Part shown: piece by piece, positions 18,585 through 27,734 of the stretch
How positions within the stretch are numbered: position 1 is the stretch's first letter
How the letters are laid out: the number at the start of each line of letters is the position of its first letter
Notes under the pieces: generated by a model
Seen by the model: only the letters and a program-made list of their open reading frames with translations
Database searches by the model: none
What the model was told of the DNA's origin: nothing
Program-made: the position numbers and the translations under genes
Assembly: GCA_965205255.1 (NCBI GenBank)
Contig: OZ242051.1
Span: 310,001-374,000 of the forward strand
DNA length: 64,000 nt
Reading direction: 5' to 3'
Source: G965205255 sp965205255
GTDB lineage: Bacteria > Pseudomonadota > Gammaproteobacteria > Pseudomonadales > Endozoicomonadaceae

Positions 18585-19193
18585 TCACCACCGTTCGCCA
18601 GGTTTATTATTTTTTCTAAGTAAAACATAAACCGCACCTCGTGCACCATTTTTTGGCAGACAAGAACTAAAAGCAAGCACTCCAGACAATTGCTTTAACC
18701 AGTTGTACACAAATCCTTTTAATGTAGCCTTTTGATTATGGTAATTTTTATAGGACTTTCCATGAATAATTCTAACACATTTAAAATGTTTATTTCTGGA
18801 AAAAGCAACAAATTCAACAATGATTTTTCTTGCCTCTTCAATCGTGTAGCCATGCAAGTCCAGATTATAAGCAATGTCATACCTACCATTTTTCAACGCC
18901 TTAAAAACAGCATGTGATACAGAGGGGTGTTTAAAGCTTATATAAGCCTCCGGTTCAACCATTTCTACTTCATGATCTGAAAGCCCTTCTTCCTTCGTAT
19001 GCTTTTCAGTTGCATGTTTTCTGCGCAATTTCAACGTAAAATCAGGTATTAACTCACCACTTTTTTGCAAAGGAGCAAAACTTTTTTCTGATTTCATCGG
19101 CTTTACATCTTTAATGGCAGTCCGAAAAATGTCAGATTTTTCCTCTATATACTTATCTGCATCCAACGTATTATTTTTTTTTTGCATAGACAA
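18585..19193 (-). CDS. Smr-domain nuclease-like protein
   Basis: A 202-residue protein with a C-terminal Smr domain, found in MutS2 and in stand-alone SmrA/SmrB proteins, several of which cleave nucleic acid; E. coli SmrB cuts mRNA at collided ribosomes. The motifs are LDLHGYTIEEAR, VRIIHGKS and GARGAVYVLLRK. The N-terminal FRTAIKDVKPMK resembles the SmrA-type lead. In E. coli smrB lies divergently next to prmB, and this gene is also divergent from prmB, so context favours that relation while the N terminus favours SmrA. I leave the symbol open. It heads the probable operon with the PqiA-type genes. Confidence 0.85.
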   Translation of the reverse strand: MSMQKKNNTLDADKYIEEKSDIFRTAIKDVKPMKSEKSFAPLQKSGELIPDFTLKLRRKHATEKHTKEEGLSDHEVEMVEPEAYISFKHPSVSHAVFKALKNGRYDIAYNLDLHGYTIEEARKIIVEFVAFSRNKHFKCVRIIHGKSYKNYHNQKATLKGFVYNWLKQLSGVLAFSSCLPKNGARGAVYVLLRKNNKPGERW

Positions 19194-19342
19194 CTCTCTT
19201 TATGTAGCCATACAATCTGGATAATAGTATATCAGGAATACTCACTATATAATCACTATCTTCCCATAAAGTTTGCTTGTAGCCTAAAGGACTTTTGTTA
19301 ATAAAATCACCTTAAAAATCAAAGGCTGATGATTAAAAAGTG

Positions 19343-19348
19343 TATAAT
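19343..19348 (+). promoter_or_regulatory. Possible -10 element of the prmB promoter
   Basis: A perfect TATAAT lies 36 bp before the prmB start in the 190-bp gap between divergent smr and prmB. No good -35 box is seen at the usual distance, so the call rests on the -10 match and position only. Confidence 0.35.
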
Positions 19349-19383
19349 ACTTCAAAAGTTGCAGTTAAAGAGAGAAAAAGTTT

Positions 19384-20307
19384 GTGTCTTTATACCTAAA
19401 AGATCAGGAAGGTTTAATTACCATTCGTGACTGGTTGCGTTGGACTTATAGCCGTTTTAACGAAGCAGAACTATTTTATGGTCACGGGTGTGTCAATGGT
19501 TGGGATGAAGCAGTTTATCTGGTGCTTCAGGCACTTGAATTGCCTTGGGATATTGATCCTCACTTTTATGATTCCAGACTAACACCATCTGAAATCAAGC
19601 GGTTAGGCTTTTTGGTTAATCAGCGCATTACGGCAAGAAAACCCTTGCCATACTTGCTTAATAAAGCTTGGTTTTGTCACCGTCCATTTTACATAGATGA
19701 ACGAGTACTCATTCCCAGGTCACCCATTGCAGAATTGATAGAAAATCGGTTTTCACCATGGTTAGATGGCGTGGAAATCACTAATATTCTGGATCTTTGT
19801 TGTGGCTCAGGCTGTATTGGTATTGCTTGTGCAGAATATTTTCCTTATGCGAAAGTCGACTTGGTTGATATTTCTAAAGAAGCTCTGGAAGTAGCAGCCA
19901 TTAATGTTGATCACTTTGATTTATGGGGCAGAGCTGAGCTAATAGAGTCAGACCTTTTTGATGCACTTGACAATGAAGAACAACAAATTAAGTATCAGTT
20001 AATTGTCACTAATCCTCCTTATGTGGGTACAGAGGAAATGGCTAATCTGCCCGATGAATATCACCATGAGCCAGGTCTTGGCTTAGCTGCAGGGGAAGAT
20101 GGTTTGGATATAGTGCGAAAAATCCTCAAACGCAGTATTGACTTTCTTGATGAGAAAGGGTTACTGGTAATGGAGGTAGGTAATAGCCAATGGGCACTTG
20201 AAGAGGCCTTCCCGTATATCCCATTTACTTGGGTTGAGTTTAAACGTGGCGGCCATGGTGTATTTACTTTAAAAGCAGAAGACTTTCGTAAGCACTTCTG
20301 TGAATAA
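19384..20307 (+). CDS. prmB: Ribosomal protein L3 glutamine methyltransferase
   Basis: A 307-residue S-adenosylmethionine-dependent enzyme that methylates a glutamine of ribosomal protein uL3. The SAM-binding motif is LDLCCGSGCIGIA (residues 136-148) and the glutamine-binding catalytic motif is NPPY (210-213). The N-terminal helical domain includes HGCVNGWDEAVYLVLQAL, which marks PrmB rather than PrmC. Translation starts at GTG 19384, preceded by AAAGAGAG. It is followed after 34 bp by aroC, the common gammaproteobacterial order, and is divergent from the Smr-domain gene. Confidence 0.96.
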   Translation: MSLYLKDQEGLITIRDWLRWTYSRFNEAELFYGHGCVNGWDEAVYLVLQALELPWDIDPHFYDSRLTPSEIKRLGFLVNQRITARKPLPYLLNKAWFCHRPFYIDERVLIPRSPIAELIENRFSPWLDGVEITNILDLCCGSGCIGIACAEYFPYAKVDLVDISKEALEVAAINVDHFDLWGRAELIESDLFDALDNEEQQIKYQLIVTNPPYVGTEEMANLPDEYHHEPGLGLAAGEDGLDIVRKILKRSIDFLDEKGLLVMEVGNSQWALEEAFPYIPFTWVEFKRGGHGVFTLKAEDFRKHFCE

Positions 20308-20341
20308 AAACAATGTCTGTTTCTAAGGATATAAATAAGCT

Positions 20342-21424
20342 ATGGCAGGTAACACTATAGGTCAGTTATTTCAGGTCACAACATTCGGTGAAAGCCATGG
20401 TGCTGCACTTGGTGCTATAGTTGACGGCTGTCCTCCGGGAGTAGAGTTATCAGAAAAAGATTTGCAAAAAGACATTGATCGTCGTAAACCGGGAAGTTCG
20501 AAATACACAACACAACGACGGGAAGATGATAAGGTCAGGATATTATCTGGTGTTTTTGATGGTAAAACTACAGGGACACCTATCGGATTATTGATTGAAA
20601 ATACTGACCAACGTTCTAAAGATTACACCTCTATTAAAAATGTTTTTCGACCTGCACATGCAGACTATAGCTATCAACATAAATATGGATTTCGTGATTA
20701 TCGTGGTGGTGGACGATCATCTGCGCGCGAAACCTGCATGCGTGTTGCCGCTGGTGCGATTGCCAAAAAATATCTTTTATCTAGAGGCATGGAAATACGC
20801 GGATATCTTTCTCAAATGGGAAATATTATCGCTCAAAATCTTGATCTTGACGAAGTCAGTAATAACCCCTTCTTTTGTCCTGACGTTGAAAAAGTGCCCG
20901 CAATGGAAGCGCTAATTAATAAACTACGGAAAGAGGGAGATTCTATTGGAGCCAAAATATCCGTGATAGCAACAGGCATTCCGCCAGGGTTGGGAGAACC
21001 GGTTTTTGACCGTCTCGACGCTGATATTGCTCAGGCATTAATGAGTATTAATGCAGTGAAAGGTGTAGAAATAGGAGCCGGATTTACTTGTATAACACAA
21101 AAAGGTTCCGAGCATCGCGATGAAATTACTCCGAAAGGTTTTCTTTCTAACAATGCCGGAGGTATATTAGGTGGTATTTCGTCCGGTCAACCCATCATTG
21201 CACACATTGCCCTCAAACCTACATCTAGTATTATGAAATCAGGAAAAAGCATTGATATTGATGGAAACCCTGTAGAAATACAGGTGAAAGGTCGCCATGA
21301 TCCCTGTGTTGGTATTCGTGCAACACCTATTGCAGAGGCAATGATGGCCATAATTATTATGGATCACTGGATGCGCCATTATGCACAAAATAACGAGGTA
21401 AATTGCAACACTCCAATTGTTTAG
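20342..21424 (+). CDS. aroC: Chorismate synthase
   Basis: A 360-residue enzyme that makes chorismate from 5-enolpyruvylshikimate-3-phosphate with reduced FMN, the last step of the shikimate pathway. Signatures are TFGESHG near the N terminus, [14 protein letters not shown], and [15 protein letters not shown], which includes active-site Arg residues. A further motif is [18 protein letters not shown]. Length equals the usual 350-365 residues. It follows prmB closely and is probably co-transcribed. An IS remnant lies just downstream. Confidence 0.98.
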   Translation: MAGNTIGQLFQVTTFGESHGAALGAIVDGCPPGVELSEKDLQKDIDRRKPGSSKYTTQRREDDKVRILSGVFDGKTTGTPIGLLIENTDQRSKDYTSIKNVFRPAHADYSYQHKYGFRDYRGGGRSSARETCMRVAAGAIAKKYLLSRGMEIRGYLSQMGNIIAQNLDLDEVSNNPFFCPDVEKVPAMEALINKLRKEGDSIGAKISVIATGIPPGLGEPVFDRLDADIAQALMSINAVKGVEIGAGFTCITQKGSEHRDEITPKGFLSNNAGGILGGISSGQPIIAHIALKPTSSIMKSGKSIDIDGNPVEIQVKGRHDPCVGIRATPIAEAMMAIIIMDHWMRHYAQNNEVNCNTPIV

Positions 21425-21455
21425 TGCAATAGTGTTTAACCTGCTGCATTAACAC

Positions 21456-21858
21456 CTTCTCTGGAGTAAGGCCAAAACTTGTTTCTAACAACGATTATGA
21501 GCATGCTTTTATGGCTTGCTAGAAAAAAGCCTATTAATTGCAGCTATCGATGCCCGCTTTATGGAAAAAAGTGGTAAGAAGACAGACAAGCTAGCTGTGT
21601 TCCACAGAGGTAAAGCAGGAGCTCGTGAACGTGAACTTAAGCTGTCTTTAATCAGGATTGTCGACCTTCAGGCTAACACTTCCTATAATTTGGATACCCG
21701 ACAAACACTTAATTATCCTACCCACTCCCTTGTCGAAAGTTATGGCCAACAGATAGTAGAAATGGCAGAGAATGTTCGAACCTCTACGATGGCAAGGCTA
21801 ATGTAGAGGCTGATACTTTCTGCTTCAAAGGCAAACACAATAAACTGTACACCACCTG
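21456..21858 (+). pseudogene. IS4-like DDE transposase remnant, frameshifted
   Basis: In separate frames this region encodes QNLFLTTIMSMLLWL (near 21475-21520) and IAAIDARFMEKSGKKTDKL (from about 21534), the catalytic Asp block. It continues with LSLIRIVDLQANTSYNLDTR and, after a shift near 21780, LYDGKANVEADTFCFKGKH ending at 21858. This order fits IS4-like transposases with an IDASFxxKSGKKT motif. At least two frame changes are present and the C terminus is missing. Related fragments occur at 41.8, 42.2, 46.5 and 54.4 kb, so one IS family once spread here. Confidence 0.7.
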
Positions 21859-21876
21859 ATTTTAAAAGCACAAAAA

Positions 21877-21901
21877 AAAACCTGGTGGCTAATCAGGTTT
21901 T
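21877..21901. terminator. Bidirectional hairpin terminator
   Basis: The stem AAAACCTG / CAGGTTTT has a 9-base loop, with a run of A before it and T after it, so it can act on both strands. On the minus strand it lies 17 bp beyond the stop of the DUF378 gene; on the plus strand it would end transcripts leaving aroC and the IS remnant. Confidence 0.75.
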
Positions 21902-21918
21902 TTTACAGATCCTTTTAC

Positions 21919-22119
21919 TTACGAACGACAGCCACCCCTAAGGCACTTAATAATCATCCATAGACCTGCAATACCTACAACAGAATAAACAACTCTATCG
22001 GCCATTGGTATGCTGTGCAAAATACTTTCGACTAAATTCAAATGAAAGAAGCCTATTAGCCCCCAGTTTAATGCGCCAACGATTGTTAACAAACAAGCCA
22101 GCCAGTTTAATATTTTCAT
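21919..22119 (-). CDS. DUF378 small membrane protein
   Basis: A 66-residue protein of the DUF378 (YuzA-like) family with two membrane segments. The first is LNWLACLLTIVGALNWGLIG and the second DRVVYSVVGIAGLWMIIKCL. The GALNWGL motif and the second helix are family marks; function is unknown. An ATG eight codons upstream (22143) is possible. The start at 22119 is chosen because a GGAGGG ribosome binding site sits nine bases before it and the family begins at MKILNW. A terminator lies just downstream. Confidence 0.85.
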   Translation of the reverse strand: MKILNWLACLLTIVGALNWGLIGFFHLNLVESILHSIPMADRVVYSVVGIAGLWMIIKCLRGGCRS

Positions 22120-22524
22120 ATTTGCAACCCTCCGATAACTCATATTTAAAATAGCACCACCGACCTAAGTATAAACTACGATTCAAATTCAATACCACAC
22201 TTATTTTTTTTGCCTTTCTTCATCAACAGAAAAACAATAACATTAAAGCTCAATCACTGTTAATCCATGGCCGTTATTAAATTTTTTATCACATGAAATT
22301 GGTGTTATAAACCGGCTTTTTCAGCATTTCTTTTCTATAATGAAATTTTCTTTTAATGAAGATATTTCATCTGTCATGTATCAAACAGAAATTTCTTGCC
22401 CCAACCATCTGATTCCTGCTACATACAAATACCGTTGTTTTATTTCCCTGCAGCCTTTTGACTTTTCTTCAAAGCAACTAAAAAAGCAGAAACGATTCAT
22501 TCAGAAAAAGAGAAAAGGTCATTT

Positions 22525-23916
22525 ATGTCAGATATAAACACATACAAAGCACTCAACACCATCGCTTCTGTAGCCCAAGCAAAAGCGCTTGTTGATAAAC
22601 GGCAATTATCACACGTTAAGATAGGCCTTTTTGATCACGATGGCATTATGCTCAGCAAGTACTTAAGCAAGCATAAGTTTTTTTCAGCCCTTGATGATGG
22701 TTTTGGTTTTTGCGATGTTATTTTTGGCTGGGACAGCAAAGATAAAATCATTGATAATCTTGATTACACTGGCTGGCATACAGGTTATCCTGATGCATCT
22801 GCCCGGATTATTTATGACAGCGCAAGAAATATTGTCGGCGAAAATAATCAATTGTTATTTCTGGCAGAGATGACGGGAAAAGCAGAAGCTATTTGTCCCA
22901 GGGTTATTTTAAAACGAATTATTAAGAAATATGAAGAGTCAGGTCTTTTACCGCTTGCATCATTTGAATATGAATTTTTTCTCTTCAATGAAACACCAGA
23001 GACCATTCGTGCAAAAGGGTTTCAGCAATTAAACACATTTACACCAGACAATTTTGGTTATTCGGGCATAAGAAACTCTGTACATGCCAGATTGTATCAT
23101 GACATTCTGAATATGGCCGAAACCATGAACTTTCCTATTGAAGGGCTTCATACAGAAACAGGGCCGGGCGTACTTGAGGCTGCATTATGTTACGACAAAG
23201 CCTTAGAAGCTGCAGACAAAGCGGCTTTATTTAAAACCTTCATGAAAGTATTAGCAGAACGCAGCAATATAATGGCAACATTCATGGCAAAATGGTCAGC
23301 TGACTATTCGGGGCAAAGTGGTCATATACACGTATCACTTAGAGAGAAAGAAACAGGACGCTCATCGTTTTATAATGCAAGTAAACAATATTGTATGAGT
23401 GAAACTCAACATCACTTCATTGCCGGACTTCAACACATTCTTCCAGAACTACTCGTAATGCTGGCACCAAATATTAACAGTTATCGTCGGTTTATTCCCG
23501 GTTCTTGGGCTCCAACCAGTATGACATGGGGTATTGAAAACCGTACAACAGCTCTACGGGTTATTTCGGGTTCAGATAAATCACAACGTGTGGAGTGCCG
23601 AATAGGCGGAGCCGACAGTAATCCATATTTGGGGTTAGCTGCGGTGCTAGGTGCAGGATTATACGGCATTAAGCACAGGCTTGAACCACTACCTGCAGTT
23701 TCAGGTAATGCTTATGAGCAAAAACATAATGATAAGTTAATTTTGCCCTCGTCTCTTGGTCAAGCGGTAGCATATTTCCGAGACTCTGAAATTGCGCATG
23801 AACTATTTGGCGAGATCTTTGTTAATCACTTTGCTACATCAAGAGCTTGGGAAGAAACAGAGTTTCGACGACATGTATCCACTTGGGAGCTTGACAGATA
23901 CTTTGAAGTAATCTAA
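22525..23916 (+). CDS. Glutamine synthetase family protein (probable gamma-glutamyl-amine ligase)
   Basis: A 463-residue enzyme of the glutamine synthetase superfamily, which joins glutamate to ammonia or an amine using ATP. Metal and glutamate ligand motifs are visible: SFEYEFFLF (about 146-154), LHTETGPGVLEAAL (208-221), SGHIHVSL (265-272) and RVECRIGGADSNPYLGLAA. The adenylylation-site region of GlnA is not evident. It is the first gene of a cluster with an aldehyde dehydrogenase and an iron alcohol dehydrogenase. This fits gamma-glutamylation routes for amines or amino alcohols, such as PuuA and IpuC, better than ammonia assimilation. The substrate is inferred only. An AAAAGG ribosome binding site precedes the ATG. 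Confidence 0.85.
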   Translation: MSDINTYKALNTIASVAQAKALVDKRQLSHVKIGLFDHDGIMLSKYLSKHKFFSALDDGFGFCDVIFGWDSKDKIIDNLDYTGWHTGYPDASARIIYDSARNIVGENNQLLFLAEMTGKAEAICPRVILKRIIKKYEESGLLPLASFEYEFFLFNETPETIRAKGFQQLNTFTPDNFGYSGIRNSVHARLYHDILNMAETMNFPIEGLHTETGPGVLEAALCYDKALEAADKAALFKTFMKVLAERSNIMATFMAKWSADYSGQSGHIHVSLREKETGRSSFYNASKQYCMSETQHHFIAGLQHILPELLVMLAPNINSYRRFIPGSWAPTSMTWGIENRTTALRVISGSDKSQRVECRIGGADSNPYLGLAAVLGAGLYGIKHRLEPLPAVSGNAYEQKHNDKLILPSSLGQAVAYFRDSEIAHELFGEIFVNHFATSRAWEETEFRRHVSTWELDRYFEVI

Positions 23917-23952
23917 AAAATGGTTTCACCAATATAATTGCTCTCTAACGGC

Positions 23953-25338
23953 ATGAGTCTTACATTGAAAATAATTTCACCTATAGATAACCGCATTTAT
24001 GCTGAGCGCTCTAATGCCAGTGATAAACAGGTTTCACAAACTATATTCCGTGCATTAAACATCCAGTCACAGTGGAAACAACAATCTGTTACTCAAAGGG
24101 CTGCTCTATGCGAAAAAGCCATAGCTATTCTGGTTGAAAACAAGACAACACTGGCTAGGGAAATAACTTGGCAAATGGGTCGCCCTATTCGTTATGCAGA
24201 GAATGAAATTACAGGTATGCAAGAGCGCGCATTATACATGACTGAACAAGCACCAACATCACTATCTCCTGTCATGTTACCGAAAAAAAAAGGATTTACA
24301 CGCTATATTACTCATGAATCACTTGGTGTTGTTTTAGTTATTGCACCATGGAATTACCCTTATTTAACAGCTATTAATTCAGTAATTCCGGCATTAATGG
24401 CTGGTAATACAGTTATTTTAAAACATGCTTCTCAAACTCTTTTATGCGCTGAACGCTTGTATGAAGCTTTTCAACAAGCAGGTTTTCCTGATGGGGTTTT
24501 TCAATACCTGCACATGACTCATGAACAAACGGAAAAATTAATTCAATCTGGCAACATAGCTCACACCGCATTTACCGGTTCTGTAACCGCAGGAAAAATC
24601 CTTGAAGGTTATGCTGTCGGAACCTTTACAAACACAGGGCTTGAACTGGGGGGTAAAGATCCGGCTTATATTCGTCATGATGCAAACATTAACCATGCTG
24701 TTAAAGCTGTCGTTGACGGGGCATTTTTTAATTCTGGTCAGTCCTGTTGTAGTATAGAGCGTGTTTATGTACATGAGCTGCTTTACGATGCATTTGTAAC
24801 CCAAGCAATTCAGATCATTAATCAATTTCAGCTTGGTGCCGCAAATAATCCTGACATTACATTAGGACCAATGGTTAATACAGAATCAGCAACATTTGTC
24901 CGAAAACAAATACGTGAAGCTATTGAACAGGGAGCAATAGCTCATATCGATGAAGACAACTTTCCAATGAGTAAATCCGGCACTCCTTACCTTGCTCCTC
25001 AACTATTAACAGATGTTAATCATTCAATGCAAATTATGACTGAAGAATCCTTTGGGCCCGTGCTAGGTGTTCAAAAGGTCAAAAACGATGAAGAGGCTAT
25101 AGCACTGATGAATGACAGTAAATTTGGTTTAACTGCTGCTGTGTTTACTTCAGACATTAAGCAAGGAATAGCGATTGGTAGTCAGATAGAAACAGGCACC
25201 TTCTTTATTAATCGTTGTGACTATCTTGACCCTGCGCTGGCCTGGACAGGCGTCAAACACTCAGGAAGAGGTTGTACACTTTCAACTCTAGGTTATGGTG
25301 TCTTAACCCGTCCAAAGTCTTTTCATATAAAACATTAA
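23953..25338 (+). CDS. NAD(P)-dependent aldehyde dehydrogenase
   Basis: A 461-residue aldehyde dehydrogenase that oxidises an aldehyde to the acid. The catalytic Cys is Cys265 in NSGQSCCSIER and the general base Glu231 in LELGGKDP. APWNYPYLTA and the nucleotide-contacting FTGSVTAGK are present, and the C-terminal EESFGPVLGV motif is intact. A TTG at 23938 would add five residues; the ATG at 23953 gives the more usual N terminus. It lies between the glutamine-synthetase-like gene and the iron alcohol dehydrogenase with short gaps, so they are probably one transcript. It may act on the gamma-glutamyl aldehyde formed in the pathway. Confidence 0.92.
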   Translation: MSLTLKIISPIDNRIYAERSNASDKQVSQTIFRALNIQSQWKQQSVTQRAALCEKAIAILVENKTTLAREITWQMGRPIRYAENEITGMQERALYMTEQAPTSLSPVMLPKKKGFTRYITHESLGVVLVIAPWNYPYLTAINSVIPALMAGNTVILKHASQTLLCAERLYEAFQQAGFPDGVFQYLHMTHEQTEKLIQSGNIAHTAFTGSVTAGKILEGYAVGTFTNTGLELGGKDPAYIRHDANINHAVKAVVDGAFFNSGQSCCSIERVYVHELLYDAFVTQAIQIINQFQLGAANNPDITLGPMVNTESATFVRKQIREAIEQGAIAHIDEDNFPMSKSGTPYLAPQLLTDVNHSMQIMTEESFGPVLGVQKVKNDEEAIALMNDSKFGLTAAVFTSDIKQGIAIGSQIETGTFFINRCDYLDPALAWTGVKHSGRGCTLSTLGYGVLTRPKSFHIKH

Positions 25339-25355
25339 TTCAAAGGCATCTAGCA

Positions 25356-26525
25356 ATGAATAATTTACATGAGTATTATTCTGCGAAATGGAATTATCCA
25401 ACCAGTATTTACACCGGCATAGGGAAAATCACAATACTTCCTTTACTGTGCAAGTCATTAAACATCAAAACACCATTACTGGTGATAGATCCGGTGCTTG
25501 CCAAAATGCAAATATTTCACAATATAATTAATACTTGTAAAAACTCTGGTTTAAAATGTTCTATTTTTTCCGATATTAAAAGCAATCCAACAGACACCAG
25601 TGTTTTTAACGGAGTTCGCATCTTTAAGGAAGAAAATAGTGATAGTGTTATTGCGATAGGCGGAGGCTCTGCCATAGACACTGCAAAAGCTATTGCATTA
25701 ATGAGTAATCAAACCTGTTCACTTTATGAGCTTGAAGATGTTGCTGAAAACTACAAAAAAGCGAACCCGGATATAGCACCAATAATTGCTGTACCAACTA
25801 CTGCCGGAACAGGTGCGGAAGCAGGTCGTATTGCGGTAATAACAGATACAGAACATCAATTAAAACGATTAATTTTTCACCCAAAACTATTACCCACAGC
25901 AGTAATCCTCGACCCTGAAGCCACCAGAATGCTACCATCAAACCTGACCGCTGCCACTGGTATGGATGCATTATCACATAGCCTTGAGGCGTTCTGCGCA
26001 CCAAGTTATCACCCCATGGCTGAAAGCATTGCCATTGAAGGCATTCGGCTTGTTAAAGAGTATCTGCCAAAAGCTGTTCAAAATGGTGATAATCTTGAAG
26101 CAAGAATGCAAATGCTAACCGCATCACTTATGGGAGCTGTTGCCTTCCAAAGAGGTCTTGGTGCCATGCACGCTTTGGCTCACCCTTTGGGCTCTGTATA
26201 CGATGCTCACCACGGTTTGCTCAACGCCATTCTTATGCCTTATGTATTAAATGCAAATCGCCCGGCAATTGAGCCCGCCATCAAAAAGCTCTCCACCTGC
26301 CTGTATGTAAAGGATGGCTTTGATGGGTTTATGGCATGGTTAATAACATTGCGAACCAAAATAGGTATTCCCGAAAATCTTTCGACAATTGGCATTGATA
26401 TTAATCAGGCGGATAAAATTAGTGCCATGGCAATGAAAGATCCTTCTGCGCAAACAAATCCAATATTGTTTTCTCAAACGCAATATCAGACAATTTTGGA
26501 AAATGCCATATCAGGAAATCTTTAA
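25356..26525 (+). CDS. Iron-containing alcohol dehydrogenase
   Basis: A 389-residue group III alcohol dehydrogenase. The NAD-binding motif is GGGSAIDTAKA (102-112). Iron-binding regions are DALSHSLEAF and AMHALAHPLG followed by AHHGLLNAILMP, which supply the three His ligands and the Asp found in the family. The reading frame is open further upstream into the aldehyde dehydrogenase gene, but the ATG at 25356 fits the family length and comes 17 bp after the previous stop. As third gene of the cluster it would oxidise an alcohol group to the aldehyde used by the neighbouring enzyme, which suggests an amino-alcohol substrate. That substrate is inference. Confidence 0.92.
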   Translation: MNNLHEYYSAKWNYPTSIYTGIGKITILPLLCKSLNIKTPLLVIDPVLAKMQIFHNIINTCKNSGLKCSIFSDIKSNPTDTSVFNGVRIFKEENSDSVIAIGGGSAIDTAKAIALMSNQTCSLYELEDVAENYKKANPDIAPIIAVPTTAGTGAEAGRIAVITDTEHQLKRLIFHPKLLPTAVILDPEATRMLPSNLTAATGMDALSHSLEAFCAPSYHPMAESIAIEGIRLVKEYLPKAVQNGDNLEARMQMLTASLMGAVAFQRGLGAMHALAHPLGSVYDAHHGLLNAILMPYVLNANRPAIEPAIKKLSTCLYVKDGFDGFMAWLITLRTKIGIPENLSTIGIDINQADKISAMAMKDPSAQTNPILFSQTQYQTILENAISGNL

Positions 26526-27000
26526 GCTGTTATCAAAACGGTTGTTTACAATTTTCTTAAAGCCATGGCCTGACTTGTTTTTTTGCTTGGGTACATTATA
26601 GGCTGTTGTGATCTAGGCAAAACATGAGTTTTAGTTAATAACTATATATATTCGTATATTTAAATTGATAAAACAACCCAACAAACACAGGCTTATGACC
26701 AAATTTCAGGCTATTTAGCTTATTTTGGGATCCCTATGCCAAATGCAAATCAGGCGCGTCAAGCACAGCTAAATGCTTATATAAAATAAATCGCAGACAG
26801 AAAAGCTGCAAACTGATTCATTACAAGTTTTGGTATTACTGCCTGACAAGCCGGATATATGACAGTAACAAACCCTTTTTTTTCGAAGATTAACACCTTG
26901 AAAATAGAGAGAGTCTATATATGGTGTTATTATGATTAACCAGTTTTAATCATTAAACATATAGACACTGGTATCCAAACTCATGAGGTCAGCTTGCTCT
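26526..27000. other. Intergenic region without a clear gene
   Basis: About 475 bp between the alcohol dehydrogenase and bolA. A short frame near 26727-26789 reads FGIPMPNANQARQAQLNAYIK and stops; it has no start or known match and may be a gene scrap. The region is AT-rich and no terminator or promoter stands out. Confidence 0.3.
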
Positions 27001-27303
27001 ATGAAAATGAAAAATAAGATTGAAAGTAAATTGAATGATGCTTTTGCTCCCGACTACATTGATGTTGAAAATGAAAGCCACATGCATAGTGTTCCTTCAA
27101 ACTCTGAAACGCATTTTAAAGTGGTTTTGGTGAGTAGCAACTTTGAAGGAAACTCTCCAGTTAAACGTCATCAGTCTGTTTATAAGGTTCTACATGCTGA
27201 GATAAAAGAAATACATGCATTGGCATTACATACATTTACACAACGCGAGTGGATACAGTCTGACAAAGACTTTACCTCACCTGAGTGTGCGGGTAAACAA
27301 TAA
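27001..27303 (+). CDS. bolA: BolA family transcriptional regulator / Fe-S trafficking protein
   Basis: A 100-residue BolA protein. Family marks are ESHMHSVPSNSETHFKVVLV, with the conserved His of the BolA fold, VKRHQSVYKVL, and IHALALHTFTQREW. The tail DFTSPECAGK resembles that of E. coli BolA itself rather than IbaG. BolA proteins pair with monothiol glutaredoxins around a 2Fe-2S cluster, and E. coli BolA also affects cell shape and motility genes. The frame is open to an ATG at 26983; I prefer 27001, which gives the family N terminus MKMKNKIESKL. A degraded copy of the gene's end lies immediately downstream. Confidence 0.92.
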   Translation: MKMKNKIESKLNDAFAPDYIDVENESHMHSVPSNSETHFKVVLVSSNFEGNSPVKRHQSVYKVLHAEIKEIHALALHTFTQREWIQSDKDFTSPECAGKQ

Positions 27304-27380
27304 ATTTTACGAAGTATCGCCTCGCCTTACCTATGGAGGCTATGGTTTTGTTCGAAGAAAAGTCCGAGATGTTTTTTCAT

Positions 27381-27537
27381 AACTTCAGAACTGTTCTGGT
27401 CAATTCTCACCGGACATTACCCTCCTAAAACCAAGATGAAAGCAATACATGTATTCGCATTACTTGCGTTTTTATCACATGAATTGACTGCGTTTGAAAA
27501 AGATCCTAGATCATCAGAATCTGCTGATAACAGATAG
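27381..27537 (+). pseudogene. Degenerate tandem copy of the bolA 3' half
   Basis: Downstream of bolA the sequence reads HNFRTVLVNSH in one frame, matching THFKVVLVSSN of BolA. After a shift it reads KAIHVFALLAFLSHE and DPRSSESADN, matching KEIHALALHTFTQRE and DFTSPECAGK, and stops at 27535-27537. The 22 bp after both stops are also alike (TAAATTTTACGAAGTATCG versus TAAATTTTGCGAAATATCG). A tandem duplication that then decayed explains this. The rest of 27304-27734 shows no other gene. Confidence 0.7.
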
Positions 27538-27734
27538 ACGTGCAAAAAAATATAAATTTTGCGAAATATCGACTAAGATTGATTCAGTCCTTTTGATTAC
27601 CCACTGCTGATAAGGCATATATTAGATAATCAGATGGTACTTGTTCAAACATAAATTAGTTGTTGATTTGTTCGTAATTATCATTAATATACCGCTTTCA
27701 GAATTCTGAAAACTATTAACTCGCAGATACGGTC

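Noticed and set aside
22340..22537. 65-codon frame before the glutamine-synthetase-like gene
   Set aside because: No family resemblance, overlaps the next gene start, and its composition looks like leader DNA.
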